From the NCBI GenBank assembly GCA_965216955.1, contig CBDCGV010000002.1, forward strand, positions 124,001-188,000: a stretch of DNA of 64,000 nucleotides, given 5' to 3'. This DNA is from CBDCGV01 sp965216955 (GTDB lineage Bacteria; Bacteroidota; Bacteroidia; Chitinophagales; JADIYW01). This document shows positions 46,265-57,348 of this stretch, piece after piece. Numbering within the stretch: position 1 is the stretch's first letter; each line of letters starts with the position of its first letter. The notes beneath the pieces were generated by a model, which was not told where the DNA came from, ran no database searches, and saw only the letters and a list, made by a program, of their open reading frames with translations. The position numbers were made by a program, and so were the translations under genes.

Positions 46265-46843
46265 ATGAAATCTTTTGATGTCGTAAAAGAAAATATTTTA
46301 AATAGACGTTCTATTAAACCTGAAAAATTTAATGGGAAAATTATTGAAGATTCCATTTTTAATGAAATCATAGAGCTTGCGAATTGGGCACCTACTCATG
46401 GTTTCACAGAGCCCTGGAGATTTGTTGTTTTTAAGGGTGACAACCGATTTAAATTGGCGCATTTTCATGCAACATTGTATAAAACTGTCAATAAAAAAAA
46501 GGATACTTATAAAGTATCTAAATATGAAAAAACCCTAAATCGAGTTAACAACGTATCTCATATATTGGCCATCGTAATGAAACGAGGAAGCAACCCTAAA
46601 ATACCTGAACTTGAAGAGGTTGCATCAACGGCCATTGCTGTTCAAAATATATGGCTTGGTGCAGTCTCAAAGGGTATCGCATGTTATTGGGGTAGTGGTG
46701 GCATGACCTACCATCCCGAAATGAAAGCGTTCTTAGGATTTAATGAAAATGATAAAGTTATGGGGTTCTTTTATATGGGGTATTGTGATGAAACGCTCCC
46801 TAGTGGTAAACGCTTAACCCCTATCGAGCACAAGATGAAATAG
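46265..46843 (+). CDS. Nitroreductase family protein
   Basis: 192 residues. N-terminal ILNRRSIKPEKFNGKIIEDS and ELANWAPTHGFTEPWRFVVF form the FMN-binding motif of the NfsB/YdjA nitroreductase fold; the C-terminal LGFNENDKVMGFFYMGYCDE completes it. Flavin-dependent reduction of quinones, nitro compounds or a related substrate is expected; the physiological substrate is unknown. ATG at 46265. It stands alone between the divergent acyltransferase and the metalloprotease, whose upstream 216-bp stretch holds no recognisable gene. Confidence 0.85.
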   Translation: MKSFDVVKENILNRRSIKPEKFNGKIIEDSIFNEIIELANWAPTHGFTEPWRFVVFKGDNRFKLAHFHATLYKTVNKKKDTYKVSKYEKTLNRVNNVSHILAIVMKRGSNPKIPELEEVASTAIAVQNIWLGAVSKGIACYWGSGGMTYHPEMKAFLGFNENDKVMGFFYMGYCDETLPSGKRLTPIEHKMK

Positions 46844-47058
46844 GCAGTCTTATTATCTGTTTTGATTTTTATCCCATTACAATTGCCCCCAATCTCTCCA
46901 TTAAAAACAGCTATTACCTCTTAAATCATAATTAAAAATATCGTTATATTTATACTTACACATATGTAAACCATCCATATAGCAATTTCAAAATTGAGGG
47001 CTATAATTAGAACAAAACAAGTATATAAGCAAAACTATTCACCTTAAATGTAAAACAG

Positions 47059-50000
47059 ATGTATAAAGCGCAAATATTGTCAATATTTTTAATGTGTTTT
47101 TTGATAAACGCCTCTTTTGCCGGGGATTGGATCAAAGCTGATCCGACCCAAAAATCCAAAAATGGTGAAAAAATTGCCTTAGAGAAATACAAACCATTAT
47201 TAGAAGAGGCTGGTTTAGAACTCGTAAAGAACAAAGTTACTGTTGATAAGGAAAAGATTGAACACTATCGCTATCAAATTAAATACAAAGAATACCCTTT
47301 CTTTGGTTTACAATTTATAGAACATTATCAGGAAGGAAAGCTTTTTTTGATAAATGGCTATACTGGTAGAACAAAAAACAATCCCCCCTCCTTTCCTAAG
47401 TCGAAAATAGTTGAATTAGAATCATCTCTTTGGAAGTCTTTTAAGGATTTTAAACAGCTCAATAAAGAACAGCTCGTTTGGTACGACCCTAACTACTCAA
47501 ATAATATTGAGCAATATAAATTATGTTATCAAGTAGAATTAGGAAATGAACAAATGGGTGAGCATTGGATTTTCTTTTTTGATGCAAACACAGGTTTACT
47601 TTCGGGAAAAATAAATTTGCACGAAGAATCAGATGTTGTTACAAATGTTAATACGATGTATTACACAGCACAAGATATTACTTGTGATTTAACTGGAGGA
47701 CAGTATGAACTATATGAAAGCGGACGAAATATAGAAACTTACTTAATGAATGCTGCAAATCCTACAGATTATGGAGCTGCAACAATACCAACAAGTACAA
47801 CTTCTAACTTTTCAAGTCTGACAGGAAATGAGCAAGTAGCATTAGATGTGCATTGGTCAACAGAATTGGTGTATGATTACTTTTGGGGCGAACATGGCTT
47901 AATGAGCTTTGATGGCTTGGGAACGACTGTAAAAAATTATGTAGGTTATGGTTATAACTATGTAAATGCTTTCTGGAATGGAAGCGTTCTATCATATGGG
48001 TATGGCGACCTATTGGCTGGCTACACTCCTCTAGCCTGCCTAGATGTAGTAGGACATGAATATACACATGGAGTTATTGACAATAGCCCTGCTAATTTAA
48101 TTTATTCGCATGAATCTGGAGCCATAAATGAAGCTTATGCTGATATCTTTGGGCTAATAGTAGAATACAAAAATCAATCAAACCCTGCAATCACCTTTAA
48201 CTGGACATTGGGAGAATTAGTAAATGGTACTGGATTAAGATCATTGTCTAATCCAGAATCCTTTAACCAACCTCGTTATTATACCGGCCCTTATTGGCAC
48301 CCATTAACCAACCCCACGGATAATTTTGGTGTTCACACCAATAGTGGGGTGATCAACCATTGGTTTTATTTATTGGTCGATGGAGGCAGCGGAACGAATC
48401 CAGTCAATGGTTACAACTATACTATAGATCCGCTTTCTACCTATCTTACTTCCGGTACATCTGTAGATGCTTTAGAGGATCTTATTTACTGTTCTCTATC
48501 CTATATGCCAAGTAATGCCACCTTTACAGATGCTAAGCAAGCAATCCTAAATTGCGCAGCCGCACAAGGATTAAGTGCTACAGCAATTGATGAGTTAAAT
48601 CAGGCTTTTTGGGCTGTAGGTATTGATGATACAGCTACAACAGGAAGCTTTCAATTCTCCTTAAATAAGGACGCCCCAAGAATTCAACCCTGCCCAGGAG
48701 ATAATAATGAGTTTGTATTGTATGCCACTGCTCCAGGATTAAACTATACCATTTACTGGGGAGATGGTTCAAATACTTCCTTCACCGGAGCTTCTCCTTT
48801 TACTTATTTAAATCATACTTATGGTAATGTAGGTCAATATACTATTGAAATATATGCTAATAATCCTTTCAGTGGAGCAATTGAATATAAAACACTCGAT
48901 TTCTATGTGATAGAATGTAATGGTCCATTAGACGACTTAACTCGTTCAAATATGCGTTACGGTGATCGGCATTCCATTAATTTTTTAACCGGCCATGGTG
49001 TAGCTGAATTAAATAGTAATCCCAGCGAAACTTTTGAAGGAAGCGTTACAGTTAATAATCCACTCTCTGGAGCACTAGAATTTTCTGTGGGCGCAGGATC
49101 AGGCGGTTGGGGTGTTGAGCCTTATGCTGTTTATGATGCAAGCGGTACAGCAATTATAGATACTATTCCCGGTAGTGGCGGTAGTGCCTTACAGGGAGTA
49201 GTGGTGGTAAAACATCCTTCACAAGACATCTACAACATCTTTACAACTGGTCTTACTACAAATGTAAGCGTCATAGATCCAGCAGATAATGGATTCAAAC
49301 GTACTATTATACATAAGACTCCTGGAGGATGGGTTGTGGACTCATTAGCAGCGTTTATTTCTTCCACTGTAACATCTCAAGATTGTGCTAATGGAGGAGC
49401 TTTAAGTAGAGAGTATATAACTTCGATCCCGTCGTGCAATGAAATGATTCATTGGATATTGATTATTAATCAAAGTGTATTTGATAAAAAAGTGCTGATT
49501 TACAAATTAGACTTTACTACCCATAGTTTAGGTGAAGTTACTTTACAAAGCACCTTTTCTAACTTTACATATCCTGGTGGGTGGTTAGTGGCTAATAAAG
49601 AAGGAGATAAAGTACTAATTAAAGGGAGCAGTACATATGACTTTTTGGATTTTGATAAGGTTAATGGCACAGCATCCTTAAGTTCCACATCTATTCCGAC
49701 ACCACCAAGTACAGGTTTCTCAAGAGGTGCAGAATTTAGCGACAATGGGAGGTTTCTTTATATTGCCGGAGGATCCTTTAATAACAATACTATTTTTAGA
49801 CTTGACTTAGACAACATTTCAAGTGGTTATGATTCTCTTATTACCAATGACTTTATATTGAGCTACAACTATATCCAAGATGTAGAACGTGGTCCGGATG
49901 GACGCATCTATGCTTCTTGTTATAACAGTAATAACAATTGGGGTGGACATTTAGTTATTAACGAGCCCAACGAGGTAAATTGTCAATTTAACCCCAATGT

Positions 50001-53000
50001 TTTTATGCTTGATAATGACTTATACTCTGGTAGTTTAGATTACTTACCTAATTTTGTAGACGCTGCTTCTCCTCAAAGTGCTCCACTAGATTTCACCTTT
50101 AATTCAGATACTTGTAATGCCGGGCAATTTGAATACCCTTATTGTAAAAGCTACTATTTATGGAATTTTGGTGATGGTACTACTTCCACCCTACAAAACC
50201 CATATCATGTTTTCCCCGGACCAGGTGTGTATCAAGTATCTTTGCAAACTCATTATTATGGTGTTGACTCTGTACATACACAAACCGTAACCGTAGGTTA
50301 TGACTCTAGCATGCTTTATATAGATGGAGAAGATATTGTAGATTGCTCTAGCTCACTAAGTCAATATTATCAAGCACCTAATGGACATAGCAATTATTCT
50401 TGGACAATTACAGGTGGCACTATTAACACCCCATCTGTTGGAGACCATCAGGTATTAGTTACTTGGGATCCTTTGGCTTCTGCACACTTCATTACAGCAA
50501 ACTACGAGATAAATAATTGTCCGGTAAGTGTCACTTTAGATATTGATTTAGGAGCAGCGACAATATTAAACGTTTCCTCAGATACCCTTTGTGTAGGTGA
50601 TTATTTTTGTGTAGAAATGAATGGCTCTGCTTATTTTACAGAAGTAATTATTAATGGTTCGGGGACAACTATAACTCCTTCTCATTTTATACCAAATGAA
50701 GCACCCATTTGGTGTATGGGAATTGACACTGCAGATATAGGAACAATTTGGTCCTCTGGATGGAATGAAATCTGTTTTGTTACAGAAATCACAAGTGGTG
50801 TATGTGTAGATACTATTTGCTTTGAATTCTATCTTGATAGTTGTGTATTACTTCCTTGTGAAGCCTCTTTTACATATGAGATAAAGTGTGACCGAGAAGT
50901 TGTATTTTTAGCAAACAATCCATCTTCTTCTGTTTCACATACATGGCACTTTGGAGATGGCAGCACTTCTTCATCTTCCAATCCAATACATACTTATCTG
51001 AATGATAATAATTATACAATTACTCATATAACAGATGATGGAATCGGTTGTATGGATACAATGGTTCAAACGATAGAAATAGCTGATTTCGCAATTTCAA
51101 CTGTCTCTATCGATACAGCATGCATAGAGGATACGGTTTGTTTTAATATTGTTGGAGCAGGAACATTAACAGGATACGAAATTAATGGAAACTCAAGCGT
51201 TGTTTTTCCATCTCCACTAACGATTAATGCAGGAGGCTTAGAGTGGTGTTTACCATTAGAAGGAAGTGGACTGGGTTCTTTTTACTCCTTGGGAGTCAAT
51301 TCAATCTGCTTTTTTGTTACTTCCTCAGAAGGTACTTGTATTGACACTATATGTGCTACATTTTATCTAGAACAATGTTGTGATAATCTAGGAATAAACT
51401 TTGATATCCTTTCTAATGTTGTTTGTTTAAATGTAGGTGATTCTTTAAGCTTCAGCTTAACAGGAAGTGGCGTGATTAACAACACAGGAATTAATGGCAA
51501 CTTTGGACCCGGGGGAATGGATATTCCCATCAGCTCCTTTCCTAATCCATCTAACATACCTATAAATTCGAGTACGTTTGCTCCTCCTTTAGTTTATGGA
51601 GTAAACGAAATATGCATGGTTGTAAGCGAATCTATCTTACAATTATGTGTAGATACCCTATGTGGAACATTTATTATTGACTCTTGTATCGCTTGTGTAA
51701 ATGATACAACAGAACTAACTATTATCTCCTGTGATTCGGTTGAGTACAATGGTACTTGGTATACTAGTAATACTGATGTAGAGGAAGTCTTGACCTCAAC
51801 CGATGGTTGCGATTCTATTGTTATAACACATATAGAAATTAGCACACATAATATTATATTTTCTACTTCAACAGATAGTCTTTGTGAAGAAGATACTATT
51901 TGCACACAACTTACTGGCAATGGATATATTGCTGCTATAAGTGTAAATTGGTATAATTATACATACCCTTCTTATATTCCTATTACAGGGGGAGGAATTA
52001 ACTGGTGTACCCCAGTCTCCATGGCACTATCTCCAGGATTCTGGAATTGGGGGCTAAATGAAATTTGTTTTGCAGTGGTCTCTTCTGATAGCGCTTGTAT
52101 TGATACCTTGTGTCAAATATTTTACTTAGACTCTTGTAATACGCCTTGCACAGTTGACCCTACTTTCGATTGGAGTTTCGGTTGTCCAGACATAAAAGTT
52201 GTGCCTAATGAAGGTGACCCTACCGCAACTCATATATGGGATTTTGGTGATGGTACAATAACATCCTCTACTGGTGGTGGGATCGTTTATCATACCTATA
52301 CTTCAAATGGTACATACACTGTTACACATATTATTAATTTGGGGTGGTTGTATCGACACTGCTGAGATCATTGTCGATGTAACCTGTATTACACCTTGCT
52401 CAGTAGACCCTACTTTTGATTGGAGTTTCGGTTGTCCAGACATAAAAGTTGTGCCTAATGAAGGTGACCCTACCGCAACTCATATATGGGATTTTGGTGA
52501 TGGTACAATAACATCCTCTACTGGTGGTGGGATCGTTTATCATACCTATACTTCAAATGGTACATACACTGTTACACATATTATTAATTTGGGTGGTTGT
52601 ATCGACACTGCTGAGATCATTGTCGATGTAACCTGTATTACACCTTGCTCAGTAGACCCTACTTTCGATTGGAGTTTCGGTTGTCCAGACATAAAAGTTG
52701 TGCCTAATGAAGGTGACCCTACCGCAACTCATATATGGGATTTTGGTGATGGTACAATAACATCCTCTACTGGTGGTGGGGTCGTTTATCACACCTATAC
52801 TTTAAATGGCACATACACTGTTGCACATATCATTAATTTGGGTGGTTGTATTGATACCGCTGAAATTATCGTTGACGTAAACTGTCTTAACTGCTGTGGT
52901 GGCTGGCCAAAGAGTATTATTGGCGTAAATAGAAGTATAGGCGGACGAGCCATTGATATGGCTTCGGATAATAATGGCTTCGTTTATGCAATCGGAAGTA

Positions 53001-54431
53001 GTGAATTTGGTAATTTTTGTGGAACAATATCTAATGGAGGCTTCTTAGCAAAATACGACAACTGTGGAGAATTAATATGGATTAAAGATTTATTATACTA
53101 TCCTATGCAAGTGGAAGTAGATAGCGATGATGAAATTGTAGTTATGGCTCGATTTGATTATGGTGCTTCTGTCAGTCCTTTGATTACTAAATATAATGAT
53201 AGTGGAGCCCAGTTATGGCAAAACAGTATCTATAGACCATCACAATATTCCAAATTTGATATAGACCAATCAACAAATGAAATTTACTTAGGCTTTTACA
53301 ATGATTATGAATTTGAAATAATAGCACAAGGGGGTACTGGCTATGCATTTGTTCCAAGTAGTTATTGTCCAGTACCTTCCAGTAATAACAAAGAAGGATT
53401 AGTTGTTAAATTCAACCCTGCAGGTGAAATTGAATGGACTGAATTTATTCAAAACTACAGTAAAGGATTTGCATTATATGATATTGCCATTGATGAATTA
53501 ACCAATGATATTGTTGTAAGTGGAGCTTATGGTGTGGGTTCCCCAACTTCCTCATGCACTCCTTTTCTAAATACAATTGAATTTTCTAATGGAACCAATT
53601 TAACCGGATTCACGAATCCACAACGTTTTCTAACAAGATTAGAAACCACCGGCAATTGTTTATATATAGAACCAGTTAGTGGACCAACTAATTATGGCGT
53701 TAGAGATTTAATCGAATACGACAACGACAATGAAGCTATTATTAGATTAATAATGTCGGAATGTGAAATATATGATTGGGGTGCTGCATTAATTAACCTT
53801 TTCCCTACAAGTATTAATGACAATGCTTCTGACATTTCTCCTACTTTAACAAACAACTTCATTGCAACAGGAAGAACATCAGGAAATGAATTGGTCTATT
53901 CAATGTTAAATATATCCAATATTGTGTGGGGAGGACATTGTTCCGAGTCAGGCAACGGGAACTGGTGTAACTTTCTCCAAAACCATTCCGGATATTTACT
54001 ATGGTTGCGGAATTTTCTCAAATAACTTAACCTTCCCAGGATTGACAACGTTGTCTGGAAGTACTTTCAACAACAACCTATTCATTACAAGATTTAAAGA
54101 CGATACTCCTAATCCGGTATACGGTAGAAAATCTGATCCAAGTATAGAAAGTAATGATATATCTAAACCTTTAGACAATCTATGGGGTTTTGATATTTAT
54201 CCTAATCCAAACGATGGTAAGTTCTTTATTAACTTACAGTATGAAGGAGATAAAGATGTTACTATTAAAATTTCTGATGTGTCTGGACGGATAATATATG
54301 AAAGATTTTTTAATCATGTTCCTGCATCAAATATAGAGCTTGAAATAACAAATCAAGTGAATGGTGTCTATTTCATTCAGATACAGTTAGATGATAAAAT
54401 AGAGGTTAGAAAGATCTTTATAGATCGTTAA
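47059..54431 (+). CDS. Giant M4 (thermolysin-like) metalloprotease with PKD modules and T9SS sorting domain (two apparent frameshifts)
   Basis: About 2456 residues after correction. Signal peptide (ILSIFLMCFLINASFAG), FTP-type propeptide (residues 30-115), then an M4 domain: zinc site HEYTHGVIDNSP (His333, Glu334, His337), third ligand Glu in ESGAINEAYADIFGL, and the catalytic His region NFGVHTNSGVINHWFYLLVD. Then come a propeller-like segment (residues about 620-990), PKD domains (YLWNFGDGTT, HTWHFGDGST), repeated C-(V/I)-D-T-(I/L)-C modules, three 83-residue repeats, an SBBP-like propeller (RAIDMASDNNGFVYAIGSSE), and a type A T9SS tail (FDIYPNPNDGKFFINLQYEG). An extra G in 52341-52344 and one extra base near 53927-53936 break the frame. 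Secreted protease; substrate unknown. Confidence 0.9.
52144..52891 (+). repeat. Three tandem 249-bp repeats (83 residues) in the metalloprotease
   Basis: Copies start at CCTTGC in 52144, 52394 and 52643. The unit encodes DPTFDWSFGCPDIKVVPNEG, then a PKD-like HIWDFGDGTITSS and CIDTAEIIVDV. Copies 1 and 2 are nearly identical; copy 3 is identical in its first part and carries several silent or mild changes in its second part (from about 52780). Copy 1 is 250 bp because of an extra G in the run at 52341-52344. Confidence 0.92.
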
Positions 54432-54453
54432 TATCAAGCCTCATTTTTAGAAT

Positions 54454-54495
54454 AAAGGCTATTATATTGAACTAATTCAATATAATAGCCTTTTT
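54454..54495 (+). terminator. Rho-independent terminator after the metalloprotease
   Basis: A perfect 18-bp stem, AAAGGCTATTATATTGAA (54454-54471) with TTCAATATAATAGCCTTT (54476-54493), loop CTAA, and a run of five T ending at 54495. It starts 22 bp after the metalloprotease stop and lies before the NlpC/P60 gene. Confidence 0.85.
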
Positions 54496-54578
54496 AACAT
54501 AGGGTGTATAATTCTTCCCTATGCCTGCCCAAATCTTTTATAATTTTCTTAGCATACTTTTTGTTTATTCCAATAGTT

Positions 54579-55079
54579 ATGAGATTTTTTTTATTGGTCT
54601 TGATTATGTTCTATTTAACACCTTCCATCCAATCACAAGATGTGGCTGATCAATTAATTAAGGACGCTAAAAAATATTTGGGGGTAAAACATAAAATGGG
54701 TGGCACTACCGCTAAAGGTTTTGATTGTTCCGGTTTCATTCAATCTGTATACAGGAAAAATAATATTGCATTACCCAGAACTGCTCAACAACAATCTACA
54801 CAAGGGTATTCCATAAAACTGAGAGATAGTCAAAAAGGTGATTTATTATTTTTTAGGCATAGCAGTAAAATTAATCATGTAGGCATGGTGATCTCCAATA
54901 AAAAAGGCACCATTCAAATGATACATGTAAGCTCAAGTAAAGGGGTTATTATTACCCATTTAAATGAAAATAACTACTGGTGGAATAAGTTCACAAAAGC
55001 TAAATCAATAATATATGGTACCCCTGCGATAAAACAAAAGAAGAAAAAAAGATCTAAGCAAAAGAAAAGAAGAAAGTAA
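54579..55079 (+). CDS. NlpC/P60 family cell-wall hydrolase
   Basis: 166 residues from the ATG at 54579, which gives a regular signal peptide (MRFFLLVLIMFYLTPSIQSQ). The in-frame GTG at 54504 is only 9 bp beyond the upstream terminator and is less likely. Catalytic Cys in GFDCSGFIQSVYRKN, His in INHVGMVISN, and a third polar residue in MIHVSSSKGV fit the NlpC/P60 endopeptidases that cleave peptidoglycan stem peptides. The C-terminus is a basic tail (KKKRSKQKKRRK), which may bind envelope polymers. No LysM or SH3 domain is present. Confidence 0.9.
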   Translation: MRFFLLVLIMFYLTPSIQSQDVADQLIKDAKKYLGVKHKMGGTTAKGFDCSGFIQSVYRKNNIALPRTAQQQSTQGYSIKLRDSQKGDLLFFRHSSKINHVGMVISNKKGTIQMIHVSSSKGVIITHLNENNYWWNKFTKAKSIIYGTPAIKQKKKKRSKQKKRRK

Positions 55080-55225
55080 CAAAGCGGTTATTTTCAAATT
55101 CGAAATAATTATACTATTTGGGACAAGAATTTTCCACTTTTTTATAAAAAAAATAGAAACCAACAACCCTAATCCTGTAAAAACAAAATGGAGCTAATGG
55201 TCAATGTAAAGAACGACGTTAATAA

Positions 55226-55732
55226 TCATTCCTTATTAAATGCAGTATCAGCTACTTGTTCTGAGGTAAGTCCATATAAAGGTGGAAGTTTGATATTTAA
55301 AAGTGCCAGATAGATATACAACTGTCCCCTGTGATGCACCTCATGTTCTACCATGGCTCTTAACCATTTCCACAATGTTATTTTAATGCCTGCCGGAGTA
55401 ACACATTTTTTTTGAAGTGTGTCGTTGCTCAGATTAGCAAATATATTTGATGATTCCTCATACATTTTATCGTAGAAAGCTATCGTCTCTTCATAGCCTT
55501 CGGCATATTCAATTCCACAACCATTGTATCGGCTTGGTTTAAACTGAGCATTTTCAGCATACATATATCGTTCTATCGTAGCCAAATGTCTAATTAAATC
55601 CCCGATTGTAAACTTCCCATCTTGATAAGTCCACTCGATCTTATCAGGAGGTATATATTCAAAAAGCCTTCTGGTTCTCTCCTTTACCTTTTTATAATAA
55701 TTGAGAAAGGTATGAATATTGGTTATTTCCAT
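55226..55732 (-). CDS. DinB family protein
   Basis: 168 residues. Four-helix DinB/YfiT-like fold with putative metal His: DLIRHLATIERYMYAEN, and EHEVHHRGQLYIYLALLNIK. These His, plus one earlier, form a metal site in this family, which includes bacillithiol/mycothiol S-transferase relatives; the exact activity is unknown. It starts 9 bp downstream of the VOC gene stop, so they are likely co-transcribed. Short region 55080-55225 upstream on the plus strand carries no other gene. Confidence 0.8.
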   Translation of the reverse strand: MEITNIHTFLNYYKKVKERTRRLFEYIPPDKIEWTYQDGKFTIGDLIRHLATIERYMYAENAQFKPSRYNGCGIEYAEGYEETIAFYDKMYEESSNIFANLSNDTLQKKCVTPAGIKITLWKWLRAMVEHEVHHRGQLYIYLALLNIKLPPLYGLTSEQVADTAFNKE

Positions 55733-55741
55733 ATTTCTCGT

Positions 55742-56124
55742 TTAGCTTTGAGAATGTAGCCCTATAGTATTTCCTTCTGTATCCTGAATCATAGCAATAA
55801 AACCAAATTCACCAATGCTCATCTTGTCTTGCAGCAATTTTCCGCCGTTAGCTTCTACTCTACCGGCTTCTACCGACAATCCACACAACTAAAATAAATG
55901 AGTGTTCCATTTCCGTTATTCTCTGGCCCTCTCCCCTCCATTTTTACCAATGCACCTGCCGCATTAGGAGCTCCTTCTATCCAAGGAAATGCCATCATAC
56001 CGGCTTGGTCGTTTGATAAATCCAAAAAGTCCCCTCTTTGCAAAACTGCTGAATAAAAAGCAGTGGCCCTGTCCATATCTGTTACATAGATTTCAAACCA
56101 GCCTACTGGATTAAATTTTTCCAT
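55742..56124 (-). CDS. VOC (glyoxalase/bleomycin resistance) family protein, one apparent frameshift
   Basis: Starts MEKFNPVGWFEIYVTDMDRA, then AFPWIEGAPNAAGALVKMEG and GTLIYFSCVDC. The frame then stops at Arg-TAG (about 55872), but the family continuation VEAGRVEANGGKLLQDKMSI and FGFIAMIQDTEGNTIGLHS follows in the next frame to a TAA at 55742-55744. One base is missing near 55878. Corrected length is about 127 residues, full for the YdcJ/PhnB-like single-domain VOC family; function is not assignable. Followed by the DinB gene. Confidence 0.8.
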
Positions 56125-56275
56125 AATTAATTATTTGATTTATAAATATTTTTCTATTGGGGTTCTAATGACATTACATATTCATAACTTTCATTCAAGT
56201 ATTTTGTCAAAAACCCCAAATCATTCATCATTTTATTTGGGATAAGTACTCCCATTTTTGCTCTTTTACCATCAT

Positions 56276-57308
56276 TTATACAACTCCTAGCTCAATTAAC
56301 TGTTCGGCATGATCAACGATGGTTTGATCTAAATCTCGATACTGAAATGCATGTTTTTCTTTTAACTTACTATTGTCAAAATGTAGTTTATACCCCACAT
56401 TCTTTTTAATATATTCTCTTGTTAAACCTTGTGAAGGGCCTACCAACATTAATAACCATTTAGGTGCTATAGTTTTAGGCAACTTGAATTTTTTTCCATA
56501 TTTTTTTCTTAGAACATCAGGCATTTTCATCATTGGGGCATCGCCCACTACAGTTATATGTCTTCCTTGAGCTGATGCTTTCGACGCCACTAAAATATGA
56601 GCCTTGGCAACATCGCGCACATCAACATAACCAAAATGCAATGCTGGAATGCCAAAACGAAGTTTTCCTTTCAAAAAATCAGTCATCATTTTAATACTCT
56701 CAGAACCACTATATTTTGTTAACGATGGCCCTAAGACAAAACCAGGATTAATGGTTACCAAATCCCATTTATCTTGTGCCTTACATATCTTCCAGGCCTC
56801 CTTTTCTGCCAATACTTTAGAATATGAATATGGTTGATGATCCAATCTACTCGTTGTATTCCAATCTTCTTCAGTAAATGGAGTCTTCCCACTCATATCT
56901 TGGGCATCTCCATATATACTCACCACACTTGAAGTTAAAACTACTCTCTTAACAGTATTAGATTTATTTACCGCGTTTAAAACATTTCGTGTCCCTTTTA
57001 GCGCAGGATCAACCAATTGCTTTTGAGCATCTTTTACATCCAAAAAAAAATGGAGAAGCCGTATGCATCACAATCTCGCAACCCTTAACGGCTTCATCAA
57101 ATGCTCCATCATCTAATAAGTCTGCCTCTATCATTTCTAACGATCCAGATGCATTTTTAGCTATTTCTAGTAAATGCTGATACTTCTCTTTTTTATTTTT
57201 ATTCCTAACTGTTGCACGAACGGTATAACCCTCTTCAAGCAAATATTTAACAATCCATGAAGCGATATATCCGCTCCCACCTGTAACTAAAATAGGTTGT
57301 TTAATCAT
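56276..57308 (-). CDS. NAD(P)-dependent epimerase/reductase (extended SDR), one apparent frameshift
   Basis: About 344 residues after correction. N-terminal Rossmann glycine motif LVTGGSGYIASWIVKYLLEE, RATVRNKNKKEKYQ for cofactor binding, VLTSSVVSIYGDAQDMSG, and the YSYSKVLAEKEAW (YxxxK) active site. The opening frame ends after SPFFFGCKRCSKAIG; removing one T from the T9 run (A9 on the plus strand, 57042-57050) restores HTASPFFLDVKDAQKQLVDP. The layout is that of dihydroflavonol-4-reductase-like extended SDRs, which reduce ketones or aldehydes; substrate unknown. It lies 40 bp downstream of the barrel gene on the same strand. Confidence 0.85.
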
Positions 57309-57348
57309 TTATAAAATTTATATATCCTTCGACATGCTCAGGACAAAG

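Noticed and set aside
52144..52891. Possible CRISPR or intergenic repeat
   Set aside because: The 249-bp units are contiguous with no spacers, keep the reading frame and encode PKD-like protein modules.
54504..54578. GTG start of the NlpC/P60 gene at 54504
   Set aside because: It begins only 9 bp beyond the terminator stem-loop and T-run and adds a second hydrophobic segment; ATG 54579 gives a standard signal peptide.
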